A stretch of 64,000 bases of DNA from Schistosoma haematobium (Eukaryota; Platyhelminthes; Trematoda; Strigeidida; Schistosomatidae). The notes below the pieces were generated by a model. That model was not told the origin of the DNA. It saw only the letters and a list, made by a program, of their open reading frames with translations, and ran no database searches. The position numbers and the translations under genes were made by a program. The DNA is taken from NCBI RefSeq assembly GCF_000699445.3, contig NC_067202.1:10535458-10599457 (forward strand), given 5' to 3'. Positions 12,347 to 24,898 of the stretch are shown in pieces (position 1 is the stretch's first letter; each line of letters opens with the position of its first letter).

Positions 12347-14123
12347 CAAACATTCTCGTTATTCATAACTATGCTGATTATTATAAGTCAAGATTTCTAT
12401 ATTTTCCATAGATTAGTTCTGATTCTATATGTTCATAGTTAATATTTTGACGTATTTCAGAGTGCTGCTGGTGTGACGTGTATTTGATCACAGGGTTTGT
12501 ATACCTCCATGTATGCCAAGTGATACTCAGATGAAAGTTGGTGTGTTAACTAGTATGAATGTAGACTATACATATTCAGGGCAAGTAAGTCTCAAACTTC
12601 TTTACTTGTTTTTTAGATGCGATACCATTATGTAAGCAAAGACCCGTGGGGCTGCAGTCCCCAATAAATCACATTCAAGCGGTGAGTTTGTGAGCCTCAA
12701 AAAAACGGAATCCGTTCCAGTAGAATCACTAGGTTTCCCCAGTAGACTTCACCAGCTATTCTCTGGTTGAACATCACACCTATCGAGCAACTTGGTCAAT
12801 GTGACCATTAATGTCGAACTCTTAGTTTCAACCTCATCGACTTCAATGTCATCTCAATCAAAAATATCTGATAATCGATTGCTAATAAATAGTTGTTTAT
12901 TTGAAAGTAATAACTTAACAAGTTCTTATGAGCATTAGAACATATAAAGTAATGGACAAATCGCATGATTTAACTAACATAGAAACTCATTGATTTTATA
13001 TAGCTAACAAATTAAGTTTATGTTGACGATACTGATGTTGATAAGTATTATTATTTCACATTTTATCCTTAAATGTTACTTTTTAGTGGCCCGGGATCTG
13101 ACTCTAGTGAGATTGTTTCTGAGTGTTATTGGGATATTCATATCATCAATCCTCGTATATTATCACCGACTTAAATAGCGTCAGTGAATAACGGAATTAA
13201 ATAAGCCAAATACGAGAATGGATTTTGAATATGTATATTTCGTGCACCCATTGATTTGAACAGGCAATCAGGGAATGAAGCCAAATGACTCACAATGGGA
13301 AAGGCATGTGAGCCAACTCCCATTTAGCGTTAATCAATATTTATAGTCACACAAAATTAAGCTGAAGACATGTAATGAATGGGATAAAAAGGGTACACAC
13401 ATATGCGCTCGTATAAAAACAATCAAGATTGATAAGCAAATGTGACTCGAGTAGAATGAATAGACTGACCTGTCCGAAAGCTAGAATAAGGTATATGAAC
13501 TTAACGTAATAACCGACACTACAGCTTATATTTCATACATACAATGTCACTTTATCTTACTGAAGAAATACAGTTTTGTTTCATGTTGAATTCAATGAGA
13601 ATACTTCCATTTTGTTTCAAGTAAGCAAACAAACAAACAAACATTTCTTTTGTTAATTGTATACTTTTAGGAAAAGAAGAAACAACGCATAAATTGTCTC
13701 ACATCACTTTGATTTTACATTGATCTTTCTATTTAACTAATTTCTTGATTGTTTTTCTAAAAAAAACCCAGTAAATAACGCTATAGCTTAACCTTCATGG
13801 CACAAGGAAAAAGAACAAACAAACGAACAACATGTTAGTGTACTATATAATCAGTTGTTTTAATGAATTATTTAGTTAATGAAGATAGAATTAGATGAAC
13901 AAACAGATAAGCGACAAAACTGAAACTAAAGAATTAAAGAAGATTCTTTCCTTTCTTGGTTCTTTTGTTAAGATATTGAATTGTGAACATTATAAGTTTT
14001 GAATAACTATTGCTCAATAACCATCTCGTCAATACTAATGGTTTATGTCTGATTCAGTCGAAATAGGTAGTACTATTTAAAGTATCAGAATTGTGGTTAA
14101 CAATATTTTGGGTAGATTATTTT
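12347..14123. other. No gene seen; slightly GC-richer patch 12600-12830
   Basis: Mostly AT-rich. The 12600-12830 patch has more even base composition but no frame, repeat or known motif could be assigned. Confidence 0.3.
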
Positions 14124-14469
14124 TGAGTCGGCTTTCCGAGAACTGCAACGGAGCCTCCAGAGGTCCTAAAGGAGCCGAAGAGTCCTAGTCAATCAGAGCA
14201 TGATGGAGCTTTCTAGAATATCAACGTGGCGTACTACTATTGATCAGTAGCATAATATGTCTTTTAGCAGATTGGCTAAAATATGGTGTTGATTTAACAA
14301 ATGTTAAGATCTATAAATACCCGTGTTTTTACTGTACAAAAATGAACCTTTGGAGTAAAGTGTTTTTCGCTTATTTTGCGCCTTTTCTCTCGAGTTCAGG
14401 TCGCTGCGTAGTTCTAGCTTGCGGGTTACCAGAATAGCTTAGTAACCGAATAAAGCGTTCAAATTAATA
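14124..14469 (+). mobile_element. Diverged solo LTR (gypsy-like), copy 1
   Basis: Aligns by eye along its length with the LTRs at 31427-31772 and 44287-44632 (shared runs CAACGGAGCCTCCAGAG, GGAGCCGAAGAG, ATCTATAAATACCC). A TATA-like box near 14308 and an AATAAA signal near 14449 fit an LTR with its own promoter and polyadenylation site. No target-site duplication is visible and there is no internal domain. Similar in length to described schistosome gypsy LTRs such as Boudicca, but that name was not verified. Confidence 0.7.
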
Positions 14470-17267
14470 AGACTTACCAATTATATTGATGATAAACCTT
14501 TTATTCATAAAAATCTAAATGATTGTGTAGATATGACTTAAAGAAATTTGAGTAGATTGGTAATGAGCTCATTTAAAATCTAGTGAACTGACTATTCAGT
14601 GTTTACATAGTATTTATCAACATACAACAATGTTAACTGTTTTGGACGAAGTTATTCGACTTCATTCGGCACAGCCGTTCCGGAGTTTCGACATTATTAT
14701 TATTATTGCTATTATTATTATTATCAGTATGAAGGATATCATTGTTCACTTTCGTTCACAGTGTGAAATAATGATGAACTTTCAAACTTTTGCCAGAAAT
14801 AGCCGTCAGCGAATAGTAAATTTCTCAGTGAGATGGTTACGTGCTCAAAGTTTGGCCCGTCGACCCAAGAGTCAATCGCTGATAGTATCATGATTATTTT
14901 AGAAGTTCTGAATGACGACGAAACAGCTGCAAAGAACCAACTACTTTTTAAAAATTACCTTTAGCTTACGTTAATCAATAGAAAAATTCACATTTACTTT
15001 AATGTATCAATTACGCATTAAAAATGTGAGTTTAGCAAATAGTTGTTTAAATCCTTCAATTGAATAAACGTCTAATCTTGACTTTACTCCCTCATCAAGT
15101 TTAAATTACATACCGTTAACTAGTTCGATGTGAGGTTTTTTTACCATAGATTTTAGTTAAACATAATAACTGTCACATTCCAAATGTAAGAATGGTCACA
15201 GTTGTCATTATCACTAACAGGTAAATGTGAGTAAATAAGTCAATTATTTGATCTGTTTATGAATAAGTAGCTTAAAATTTCCTAGAGAATTTATTAATCT
15301 TTTGGTAAATTTTACGTTAAGAAATTACAATTATGGTGGTTTCCAGTAGTGAATTAGCTTTTTCTGGCCTCTTCAGTATTGCTCATCCATAATTATGTAT
15401 GCACTTACACACCATATCGAATCAAGAGTGTTCAGGCATCAAAATGAAGTATCTCCACAAACTCATGGTAAAAATAATCAGCTGATAAAAAACTAGATCC
15501 TAGAATAACTCTAAGAAAGAAGTCATGACCTATAAAGTTAAATCATGTATTGATTTACATTTCATAACAATTAAATATATCTCGTCAATTGACTGTTATA
15601 AAAAGATGAACTATATTGATTCACTAATCTATAAATAACACATTTATTTTGAAAATGAAAAACCTTAAGTTAGATTTCCGGTGACATTATGGGTGGATAC
15701 AACTTAAGATGTTCAAAGTCTCATTATATCTATATATAAAGATATTTATTCAGCTTAAATGAAAAGTGATTCCCCGATCAAGATCATTTTTTTTGTAAAC
15801 ATAAATCAATTAAAATTAAAATAACAAATATACATATAGAAGGTATAACTAAACTGAATAAAGTAATTTGATAAGATCAAATAATACGTCTGTATAATGA
15901 AAATATTAATGATTGAAATTTTTCAGGTAAATGATACATTTACATTGTATGTGCATACATGTACATTTACTTATTTAAATGAAAAGAAGGTAGTGAAGAG
16001 TAAAACAGAATGGTCAGTAGAGAAGAGAAGAGAAGAGAAGTGAGTAAAAAGGAATAGGGAAAAAAAGGGAGGGGGTGGGATGGGGAACAAAACGAACAAG
16101 TTATGTTAATTAACATGATTTCTATGAATAATATTATATTCATTTATGAAAATTAATCTATCATTGGATTTCTGAAAATAAAATATAAAGAAAAAATAGC
16201 CTGTTCTTTTTTTCCTGTCCGTTCGTTCGTTCGTTCGTTTAAAAACAATTCTTATCTAATTTTTGGCCAAAAATATACCATGGCCTAATTTCCGGTCTTT
16301 GAAAAAGACATGAATCTCTATACAATATTGATATGATTATGTAATTTTCTGTATGTAACTAACTCATTTACCATGTGTAAATTATTATTTAACTCTTTAT
16401 AAACTAAATTGTACATATAAGGATTAGTGATATTTAAGAGAACAAAATTGACTGTCTGAATCGAAGTAGGTGAAGGGGAGCTTGAACTTGAAACTCACTA
16501 TTTAAAAATTGATTAGTTAAATCATCAGGTTACTATATAGTTAATACAACTATTCTGTGCATACTTTTCATGTGTTTTTTCTATTTGTTTATTAATAGGT
16601 AAACATCTAAATTACAGGTTGAGGTGTTAGTTCGAGCGCAAACTCGTAGTTACAGCATATACATACATATGTATGATACTGTTTTGTTTAGCTGACTGTA
16701 GAGATTTCCATTATGAAATAACTTTACCTAGTAAACCAAAAAAGCCAGTGAGAACTGGTAGCCTATGTAACTTTCATAGAACGAGTTCATTGTGATGTTC
16801 AAATTACCCTGTAATCAGCTATATATGTATATTAATGAGCTGTTCTACATCATTAAATCATACGTATCATGAAATGCTCTATAGTATTTAAATGGTTAAC
16901 TAGTTGGTTAGTTCATCACGGAAATCATTTCAAAAACATTAGTCATTTTTAATTGGTTATATACTTAAAAAATCAAGTGACAACTAATCCGTCATAAAAA
17001 TCCAAGTCCAAGTATAAAGCGTCATTTTGTTTAAAACAAATCTTGTATAAGAAGCATCAATAGTTACGTAATCATGTCTTACTATTTTGATTCATGGTAA
17101 CAATAAATTAAGAACTCACAGATTTAATTGTTCTACAGAATAATTTTTATTTGCAATATACAACAATATTACTGTATTTTCTGTGTAAATGTACTAATTT
17201 TGTTTAATCGATACACTTCGTATTTAAATTTCAAGTATTGAGATTATTGAGTTAAACCTCATTCAAA
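14470..17267. other. No gene seen; several simple repeats
   Basis: Contains ATT repeats near 14692-14725, (AGAAG)n at 16020-16040, a G-rich run 16068-16085 and (GTTC)n at 16220-16240. An inverted decayed SINE trace (CTCTTCAGTATTGCTCATCC-like) lies at 15368-15440. A plus-strand open frame at 14630-14893 is not convincing, because its first half is a trinucleotide repeat. Confidence 0.4.
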
Positions 17268-17700
17268 ACTCCACTCCATCTGGAGCACTTCTGAGGCTAC
17301 TGCCAATCCCAAGTCCGGATAAAGGAGGAGGGTTGAGTATGGGGTTAGCGACCCCATCCCCTAGAAAACTAACTCGCTAAAAAAACGATAACCAGAAAAA
17401 GTAATTCAAACTATTTAAATTCTGCCCTGGGAGTTAGAAGGTCTTCATTTAGAAGAGTTATAGTGCCTCATGGTGAAAGTCGAGTTCCTTCGGAAATCAC
17501 GAAACTGATGACTCTTCTGACAACCAGAGCAACCATTAATTTAAGTACATAGGATGCTCGTACAATGTGGGAGACCGGAAGAGTAATCTTAATTGCTTCG
17601 GAAATAAAAGATACAACTTGGAGATGCTTGACATTAGTAAAACATATCGGACGCTGGTTGGACAACAAAGACTAGCTTCGGGGGAGCTGGTGTCATACTT
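17268..17700 (+). pseudogene. 5' end of an RTE-type retrotransposon: leader and start of endonuclease
   Basis: The first 125 bases are the leader also found alone at 11.36, 18.82 and 34.92 kb; it contains a hairpin with GGGG and CCCC arms around TTAGCGA. Further on, frames from about 17549 read ARTMWETGR, then after a shift RYNLEMLDISK and GQQRLASGEL. This resembles the N-terminus of the apurinic/apyrimidinic endonuclease of schistosome RTE elements (NVRTMWETGR and RYNLEVLGISE types). Frameshifts make it a dead fragment. It stops before most of the endonuclease, so this is a 5' fragment, unusual for a class of element normally truncated at the 5' end. Confidence 0.7.
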
Positions 17701-18064
17701 CAATCAAAACTTATCAAAAATATAACTCTATGTGGTTTTGAATGATTCAATATCCCCTCCGCCCCGCATGTTAACAAATTCTAACAGTTTCCTGTATAAC
17801 ATACAAATACGTATATACATTTATTTTTACGATGATGAAATTATACGATTTATAACTTAAATTAGATCGATTTCATTGTTACTTTTTCAACAAGACATTG
17901 TTCCGTGTTCCATTGTTAAACAACTGTTGAATGCTTAGCATCCTATTCACTCATTCAGTTATATTGTTCTCTCCCAAATATTTAAAATATTTAAAATATT
18001 CTAACTAATGATATCAGACAACAAGTGTAAGCAAATGTACTACAATCTCTAGAAATCTTCGTTC

Positions 18065-18175
18065 TAACAATAAACATGTGCTCACTAGTGACTAGCTTGA
18101 AGATTTATTTCATGGAGTTCTGTTTTACTACGACTATTACCACCAAGTACTTTCAGCCTGACTTATGGATGGAGT
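18065..18175 (+). mobile_element. Family A 5'-end fragment
   Basis: Starts ATGTGCTCACTAGTGACTAGC and continues through a decayed match to GAGTTCTAGTGAGAAGCC; no tRNA-like head or ribozyme follows. Confidence 0.6.
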
Positions 18176-18819
18176 AGGATAGTATGCTTAACTTCTCATT
18201 ATTATGGTAAATTAATTATAGCTGTATAATCCATTTTTAAATTATCCATTGACGTTTATTCATGATATACTATTTACCCTGATTACATAATCTCTTATTG
18301 ACTAACTTTTCATTCTTTCTCTGAATGAACTTTTATGACATCAACAAGCACATATAAATGTTCATCAATCTTAACCATTGTATTTAATATATATATATAT
18401 ATACCGTCTCGATCAACCATCTCAACTTTATTGTATCTATACCAATATTACTAGTTATGATTTTACTCCGTTTATGCAGCTGATGACCAACCGTGAGAAC
18501 AGAGGAAGAATAACTCGTTGTGTACTCCAAAAAAATTTTTGTGTTATTGTTTTCTTCACAATTACCAAAAAAAGCAAATAAATTTAATGAAGTAATAATC
18601 ATTATAACAACATAAATACATATAGATTCCAGACTTAGAAAAAACATTTGACTTATTTCTAATAACTTCGTTTAATCGTGTAACCCTTCACTATGTGTAA
18701 AATTGCCTATACATACAATTGCATAGCTCAAGAAAATGTCAATATTAAAAAAAAATTCTCCCCTGGTTATGCAATCCAAACAAGTTTAAAATAGAATTAT
18801 TAATAATAATATTTGTACT

Positions 18820-18932
18820 AACTCCGCCTGGTGCCATTCTAGGGCTACTGCCGATCCCGGATAAAGGAGGACGGTTGAACATGGGGTTAGTGATCACATT
18901 GCGTAGAAAACTAACTAGCTAAAAAAAACGCT
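18820..18932 (+). mobile_element. Stand-alone RTE leader fragment, copy 2
   Basis: ACTCCGCCTGG to CTAAAAAAAACGCT; the same block as the leader at 17268 but ending where the A-run and CGCT occur. No coding sequence follows. Confidence 0.7.
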
Positions 18933-20153
18933 ACTATTTGTACTGTTTAGTAACAAAATTATGTCTGGGATTGTCTCTACCTTCTGAATAAAAATATGTT
19001 ACACTTAAATAATGATATCATAAACAATTTGCACAATATTTCCAAATGCAAACAATTCATGATATAATATGGGGAAACAGTACCCTACTTTCATCATGAG
19101 TGAACTTTATTAATAACAATTCTAAATTGGATTTTATAAATTTATTCATTAGTATATGACAAACGGTTCATTTTACTGCTTAATAATTTGAAGTCATTAC
19201 CAAAACTCCTACTATTAACAGTTTGATAGAAATTTAATTAGAATAGTAGGGAATCTGAGAAAATCCGGTTTTAATGATCTTGTGTGTGGGGGGGGAGGGT
19301 GGTGTTGGAACAGTTGTGATTGTATATTATTGAAGAGTTTAAAATAACGCTATTCGGTTTGATTTTTATGTTTTAGATTACATTTTTCCAGTGAATATAA
19401 ATCTACTCTGAATATGTATACATTGACTTAGATATAATTAGACATTATTTTTAGATAGTGACCAATAATAGAATCCAACAAATGTCTTCCATCATAATAT
19501 ATACATCAAACAATAAGTATTGAGTACTGGGTTTTATTATATTAGGCTAGGAATAAAATCTACGATAACATCTTCGTTTCATTTAGAGTCCGTCAACTGA
19601 TTATTTCTGATTCGCATTGTTGATGTTCACATTGAGATTCAAACACAGTACTTATCTCTTTAAACCCTAGCATGAATGAAGTGAAAGATACACGCGCCGT
19701 ATTTTGTTCCTAGTTACTATCCTTAAAGATAATTGATTAAATTATCGTTTTTTTTCGATGATTTTTATGCCGTTTCCGAATTGATCTCTTTTTTGTTACC
19801 TTCAATCATTAATCATTTACTGCATTGGTGTCAGTGAAATGTTGTAGATAATTAACTAGTTCGATTTTGTTTTTGAGATTTCTCACTGGTTTCCGCTTTC
19901 TATGAGGTCAAACTGAAAAAAATTTATTGTACTATAATCAATAGCTAAATATGATGACAGTTTTCATTGTACGTTTTTTACCGTTTAACTAGAAAAACTT
20001 CTGTTAAACTAAATAATAATTTGATTACAAAATATTTTATTAAACATTCAATTCTATAGATCATTCATTTTTCTACTAATTTCAATGATTATCAAGCAAT
20101 AGATTAAGTTGATTTCCACATCATTTTCTTTGATTAAGTTGAAAAGATCAACA
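18933..20153. other. AT-rich stretch, no gene seen
   Basis: A poly-G run near 19287 (GGGGGGGGAGGG) and long T runs; no exon or repeat family recognised. Confidence 0.4.
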
Positions 20154-20330
20154 AAAAAGTGACCGATAGGTTCTGGGTTCGTATCCCGCGTGGCGGGATC
20201 GTAGATGCGAACTCTCCCATGATAAGACAAAATGACTGTCCAATGTTTCCAGGTTTTCCACGGAAGTCTAGCTTTAATTGACTCATGATCTCAACTACTG
20301 AAATTACTATACTATCCACCGAAATCTCTT
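20154..20330 (+). mobile_element. Family A retroposon, truncated, ribozyme deleted
   Basis: Starts just before the B box (GGGTTCGTATCCC). A deletion removes part of stem I and the CTGANGA core; the stem III and 3' regions remain. Confidence 0.8.
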
Positions 20331-20714
20331 CTAATAAAGCAGCAATTGTTTAATCAGTAAAATAACATGAACTCTTTTAGTTACATTCAACTTGTTAGAT
20401 CAGCTATGGCTAACAACCTTGAATATTTTAAAAGTGAATAGAAATATTCCCACTTCTTTTTTCATTATTCAAAACCATGAGAATGATAAGTCCCACCATT
20501 TTAAACCAACGATATTATTCGATGTTCAAATTAATAATAGAGAGTACATTAAATTATCCAGTTATTTATAAAGAAATTATTTGTCCAAAACATCATTTTA
20601 CGAAATAGATAGGCACATATCAGTTAATAGATATATCCCAAAGAAACATTGAGAGAATAGTTAAACTGAGAATAAAAATAATTTCACTTAATCTCAACAT
20701 TATAGGTGATGATA

Positions 20715-20945
20715 ATATTGAGAGCCTCAGTGATCTAGTGGTTCAGATTTCGCGCGCGAGACTAAAAGGTCCTGGTTTCAATTCTCGTTGGTGCGGGACA
20801 TATGGATGTGCACTACTGAGGAGCCCCGTACTAGAATGAGACAGCCGTCCAGTGATTCCAGGTTTTCAATGGTGTTCTAACTTAGATTGATTCATGAATC
20901 GAACTATTAGAATTACTACAATCTCCGCAAACCCCCTTTCTTATC
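20715..20945 (+). mobile_element. Family A retroposon, tRNA-like head to 3' end
   Basis: Head reads GCCTCAGTGATCTAGTGG, B box GGTTTCAATTCTC. The ribozyme core CTGAGGA is kept, but stem II (GCCC/GAAT) and the GAAA (GAGA) are broken. Confidence 0.8.
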
Positions 20946-21419
20946 ATAATTATACATCAATTAAATAGAATGTATTCTGTATACAGATTCTTTGCATTTC
21001 TTAAGTTTATACGAATATACAATATCTGTTTAATTAACAAAATTCTTAAACTAATTCGTATTTTTTTAATGGAATTTCTGGCCAACTTTCCATGGGATCA
21101 TTTTAAATTACATAATGACCAGTATTTAAGTAAATATTTGTCTAAATCTACATTACATAATAGAAACTTCGGGGAACGAGAATAGTTACGTGTATAAAAG
21201 TACACTATTATATCCATCTGTTCATTATGGACCTAACTCTTTCCTATCTTGTTCATTTATTTATAAAATTTTTATCTTATTCTTGGTTGTAAAGCTTATT
21301 CTACTCAGAACTATTACTCATAATTTATATACACTTCATTACTGGCTATCTTTCGTTAAACAACCATCGAAAGTCAATACGATTTGAACAGATATTTCGA
21401 CTCAAGATTGAATTTCATA

Positions 21420-21515
21420 GTTTCAGAGCACATTCGCTATTCCATTGAAAATCGAACTTGGGAGGTTCAAGCTTCTAAAAGTGAGTGTTTAACCCTCAAA
21501 CCACTGACTTAACAT
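21420..21515 (-). mobile_element. Decayed tRNA-like SINE head
   Basis: On the minus strand a B-box-like GAACCTCCCAAGTTCGAT-type stretch and an A-box-like TCAGTGGTTTGAGGG lie at family A spacing. Ribozyme part not recognisable. Confidence 0.45.
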
Positions 21516-21892
21516 TTATTACCAATATCACTGGTAATATTTATTTCATGTTCAACATGGTCATAAACCAGCGGATTGACATTTATTTTATTTATTATGA
21601 TGATAATAAATGTATTCCTTATATTTCATAGATAACTTTCGTCAGATTGAAGACTTTGTTAATTGCATATCAGATAAAAATATCATTTAATCCCGACAAA
21701 TATATAATTTCCTTCTAGAGATATAATTTATCACAAGTTTACACAAACGGTTTCTTTTAACAGATCGAAAATAGACTTGTTTTGATAGATTACTTCATTG
21801 GTATAGATAACCTATTCAAACTTATTGATTAAGCATTTACTAAAAATATGCAAGTATCACAAAAAATATTTGTAGATTTCATAGTTGGATTC

Positions 21893-22125
21893 ATGAGTTA
21901 ATTGAAACTAGACCACCATGGAAAACCTGGAAGGATTGGACGGCCATTTCGTTCTAGTATGAGACTCCTCAGAAGTGTACATCCACGATCTCGCCCCGCG
22001 AGATTCGAACCTAGGACCTATCAGTCTCGCGTGCGAACGCTTCACCTCTAGACCACTGAGCCGACCAGTATCCAACAGTGTTAATGTCTAACTTCAATCA
22101 ATCCACAATTTTAACCATCGGATAT
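21893..22125 (-). mobile_element. Family A retroposon
   Basis: Good minus-strand copy with clear A and B boxes (inverted CCACTGAGCCGACC and GAGATTCGAACC). The ribozyme core CTGAGGA and GAAA are intact, but stem II GTCT/GAAC pairs poorly and stem I is weakened. Confidence 0.85.
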
Positions 22126-23070
22126 ACTCATGTGATCTTATAAAAAAGATTAATAAAAATTTTTTAATTACAATTAATCATCACAAAATTCAGGTGGAAT
22201 TATCATCATCACGTCTATCCACACAGCCATCACCATATAGGTTGATGTTTATTTTCTAATTCATCTGAACACTGGAAGAGCAGGCGGTTATTACAATGGA
22301 ATTCATGTATCAAATTAATATAATACAACGATATGTATCGTAGGATTAAGTAAAATCAATAACACTTAAGAGTAAATATAAACAACAGTCAGCCCATTGT
22401 TCAAGAGCATTTTACAAATAATTCACAAGTTAAACCGATATTCAACAGAATTTTTCTTACGATAAGAACTTTCATCTAAATTTGATCGAATAGTTTTACA
22501 GTGTTTGGGCACCGAGTTAATGTGAGACTTTAAAGAGGAAGAATGTAATTGTAAAATCTTAGCGAATGAATTTGAAGTTAATGCAACATTTCGCCCGGCA
22601 ATCTGGTCCAAGCTTTTTCAAGGAAATATACATTCTTCCTCTATAATATTGAGAGTTTGTGCTATGAATTCATTATCGTAATCAAATATTTAGAGTAATG
22701 AATAAACAGACAAATTATTAACGTTATCTTGATGCTTACTAAATAGGGTTATAACTGTCAGTATTTTATTGTTAGTGATCATGAGTGGGGTGTATCATCA
22801 TACAATCAGAAGATAATCATTGTGTAAATTAACCAGTTAATTGTAATTTGTAGAAAATTCAGTGAAAGTCTTAATGAAATTCATTAATATATCCACTCAT
22901 CAGTCATATAACCAGTTTATATACAGAAACATTCAGTGATAAGCGTCATTTACTTTCAACATTGATGAAATGCAAAAGAAAAGGTAATGAAATGAAAAAC
23001 TTAAGTGTAGAAAAAATTCAATGAAATAAATAAAATTGATTTATCATGTGAAATTCATTAGTTTTGAGAT
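22126..23070. other. No supported gene
   Basis: A 62-codon minus-strand frame (22423-22611) was examined: no known domain, no good splice acceptor at its start, and a stop codon directly upstream. The rest is AT-rich. Confidence 0.35.
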
Positions 23071-23158
23071 GGTGGACAATATTTGGAGCTCAGGTGGATT
23101 ATTTGGTCGTGGAGCTTTCATCGTTCTTCTGAACGACATCAGCAGTACAAACTTCAGG
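23071..23158 (-). repeat. Short dispersed repeat with hammerhead-like layout, copy 1
   Basis: Matches the segment at 55901-55983 on the opposite strand. On the minus strand it holds a strong hairpin, TCGTTC-AGAA-GAACGA, followed by TGAAAGCTC and, 20 bases on, GAGCTC. The order (CTGATG, hairpin, GAAA, stem) recalls a hammerhead but the core is not canonical. Family unknown. Confidence 0.55.
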
Positions 23159-24193
23159 TAGAAGACTTCTAGTTTTAATAATATGTTGATAACATTTCAT
23201 TGGCAGTTCCATAAAACAACGTATAAATTCATACTTGCAGAAAATATTTCTGTTTTAATCAATCAAATTATGTTTTTAGTTCTGAGGAGTTAAACAATTC
23301 TTACTGTTTGTAACGCTTACAAGAAAGGATAAATCAACTAAGTCGCTCTCCTCTGATATATATGTATGAGTTATTGATATCAGTTGGGATAGAATGATTT
23401 CCCCAAGCTTTAGTGAAAATCCCGACTAGTTGAATTCAAGTTTGTTGATAGTGAGACAGTTATCCTCAGTGTTAATGAAGGATCTTCGCCCAATATCTAC
23501 ACATCGAGTGGTCCTTTTTTCCTATGGTACCACAACTGACATAAATCAACAATCAATACAACCTACAAACTGAATAAATGCCCACTGAATCATTTTATCA
23601 TTAATTACAATCAAGTGAATTTGCCCTATGTAACCAACTTTTGTCTGTTGAACACCAATGATTATGATTGAAAAGTGATAGTAAAAAAATTTCGAAAAAC
23701 GATCACAATAAAAGATAACCACTCAAGCAGATACTTGTGTTTGTGTAGGTGAGTCAAACGGATACCATCTAAAATGTTACGCAAACAGCTACCGTATATA
23801 TTTATAGCAGATTATGAAGTTGATTCTTTCTTTAAAAATTGACGTAATTTAGCTCATTTATATTTAAAACTATTCCAGAATCAAATTTTATCATCGAACC
23901 ATGCTGGAAATTGATTACATACTGAAAATGCTTAACGTTATCCAACAGAGATCCAACAACAACAAGTCTGTATTGATTTATAGAGTGAGTCAAGTTAGCA
24001 CAGAAGAACATTAAGTTATTGCAATTAGCTAACAAAGATTATAGACCAATAAAAACTGTGACTCGAACGAAGAAAAAATTAAACTACTGATTCGTACTAA
24101 TCAAATAAACTTAATGTTATAAGGTTACATTATTGAAGTTTCAACTTTTATCATTTAATCAATCAATAAGTTAATAATTCATTAATTCTAAAG
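23159..24193. other. AT-rich, presumed intron of the CELF-like gene
   Basis: Lies directly downstream of the splice donor of the minus-strand exon at 24205. No next exon (second half of RRM1) was recognised here or further left to position 1. Confidence 0.4.
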
Positions 24194-24198
24194 TTATA

Positions 24199-24204
24199 AC
24201 TCAC
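24199..24204 (-). other. Splice donor GTGAGT
   Basis: On the minus strand the exon ends ...CATAAAG followed by GTGAGT, a consensus 5' splice site. It splits the glycine codon of the conserved HKG motif after its first base, where reading on would leave RRM homology. Confidence 0.85.
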
Positions 24205-24898
24205 CTTTATGCATCCCAGTAATTTTATCTCTTAAGATTAACAGATCATAAATTGGTCCAAATTCTTCAAATATTACCCGTAAATCATTTTCTTGCATAC
24301 TTCTTGGTATTTGTCCAACAAATAATTTTGTATTTTTCGTATTCCAACGAAAATCATTCGACTCTCTATTCTTGAAGGTAGATATTTGATGACGCTCCAA
24401 TATTGATGATGATGACGATGATGATGGAGACGAAGACGACGATGGCGATGTATGCATTATAGAATGTGTACTGTTATTCTTAGTGTTGGTGTTGGCGTTG
24501 TTGTTGTTGTTTGTATTAGTCATAATATTCTCACTAGTTGCCATGGTAACACTTGCATTGGTCATTGGTGAATTACTGCCTGAGTTAGTTTCATGTTCAT
24601 CCATTATAAGTGAACTGTTACATGATGATAACATCGCATCATCACAGTTGTCTAGTAATAAATGTGATTCAACAACATTTAGATCGTTATTATCACTGCA
24701 ATGACCACTGCTGCTACTACTTGTTATACCATTATGAGTAGTGATATCACTCCCATTGTTATGATTATTGTTGTTACTAGTAGTTATTTTCGTATTTAGC
24801 ATAGTTAAATCTGTATAATTCGATGTAACCGTCATAACTGGTTGATTTGGTATATGATGTAAAGGTTCTTTAATATTATTTAACAATGTCGTCATCAT
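24205..24898 (-). CDS. CELF/Bruno-like RNA-binding protein, first coding exon
   Basis: Encodes the first 231 residues. Residues 1-185 are low complexity, rich in Ser, Asn and Thr, with repeated poly-Ser and poly-Asn tracts. From about residue 191 an RRM begins: RNP2 reads LFVGQIP (about 192-198), followed by [15 protein letters not shown] and TGMHKG. This matches RRM1 of the CELF family, closest in wording to the CELF3-6 group (FEEFGKIYEL and TGMHKG). RNP1 should lie in the next exon, which was not found. CELF proteins bind GU-rich RNA and control alternative splicing and mRNA stability. The start is supported by an in-frame TGA 18 bases upstream of the two adjacent ATG codons at 24893-24898. 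Family assignment is firm; the subgroup is inference, and the rest of the protein lies outside what can be read. Confidence 0.85.

Noticed and set aside
14630..14893. Plus-strand 87-codon frame
   Set aside because: Its centre is an ATT trinucleotide repeat and the remainder matches no known protein or repeat.
22423..22611. Minus-strand 62-codon frame, possible last exon
   Set aside because: Begins at TTG two codons after a stop, lacks a good acceptor, and has no recognisable domain.
24483..24704. Plus-strand Leu/Val-rich frame opposite the CELF exon
   Set aside because: Antisense of the Asn/Thr/Ser repeat-coding stretch; the sense frame has a real domain and splice donor.
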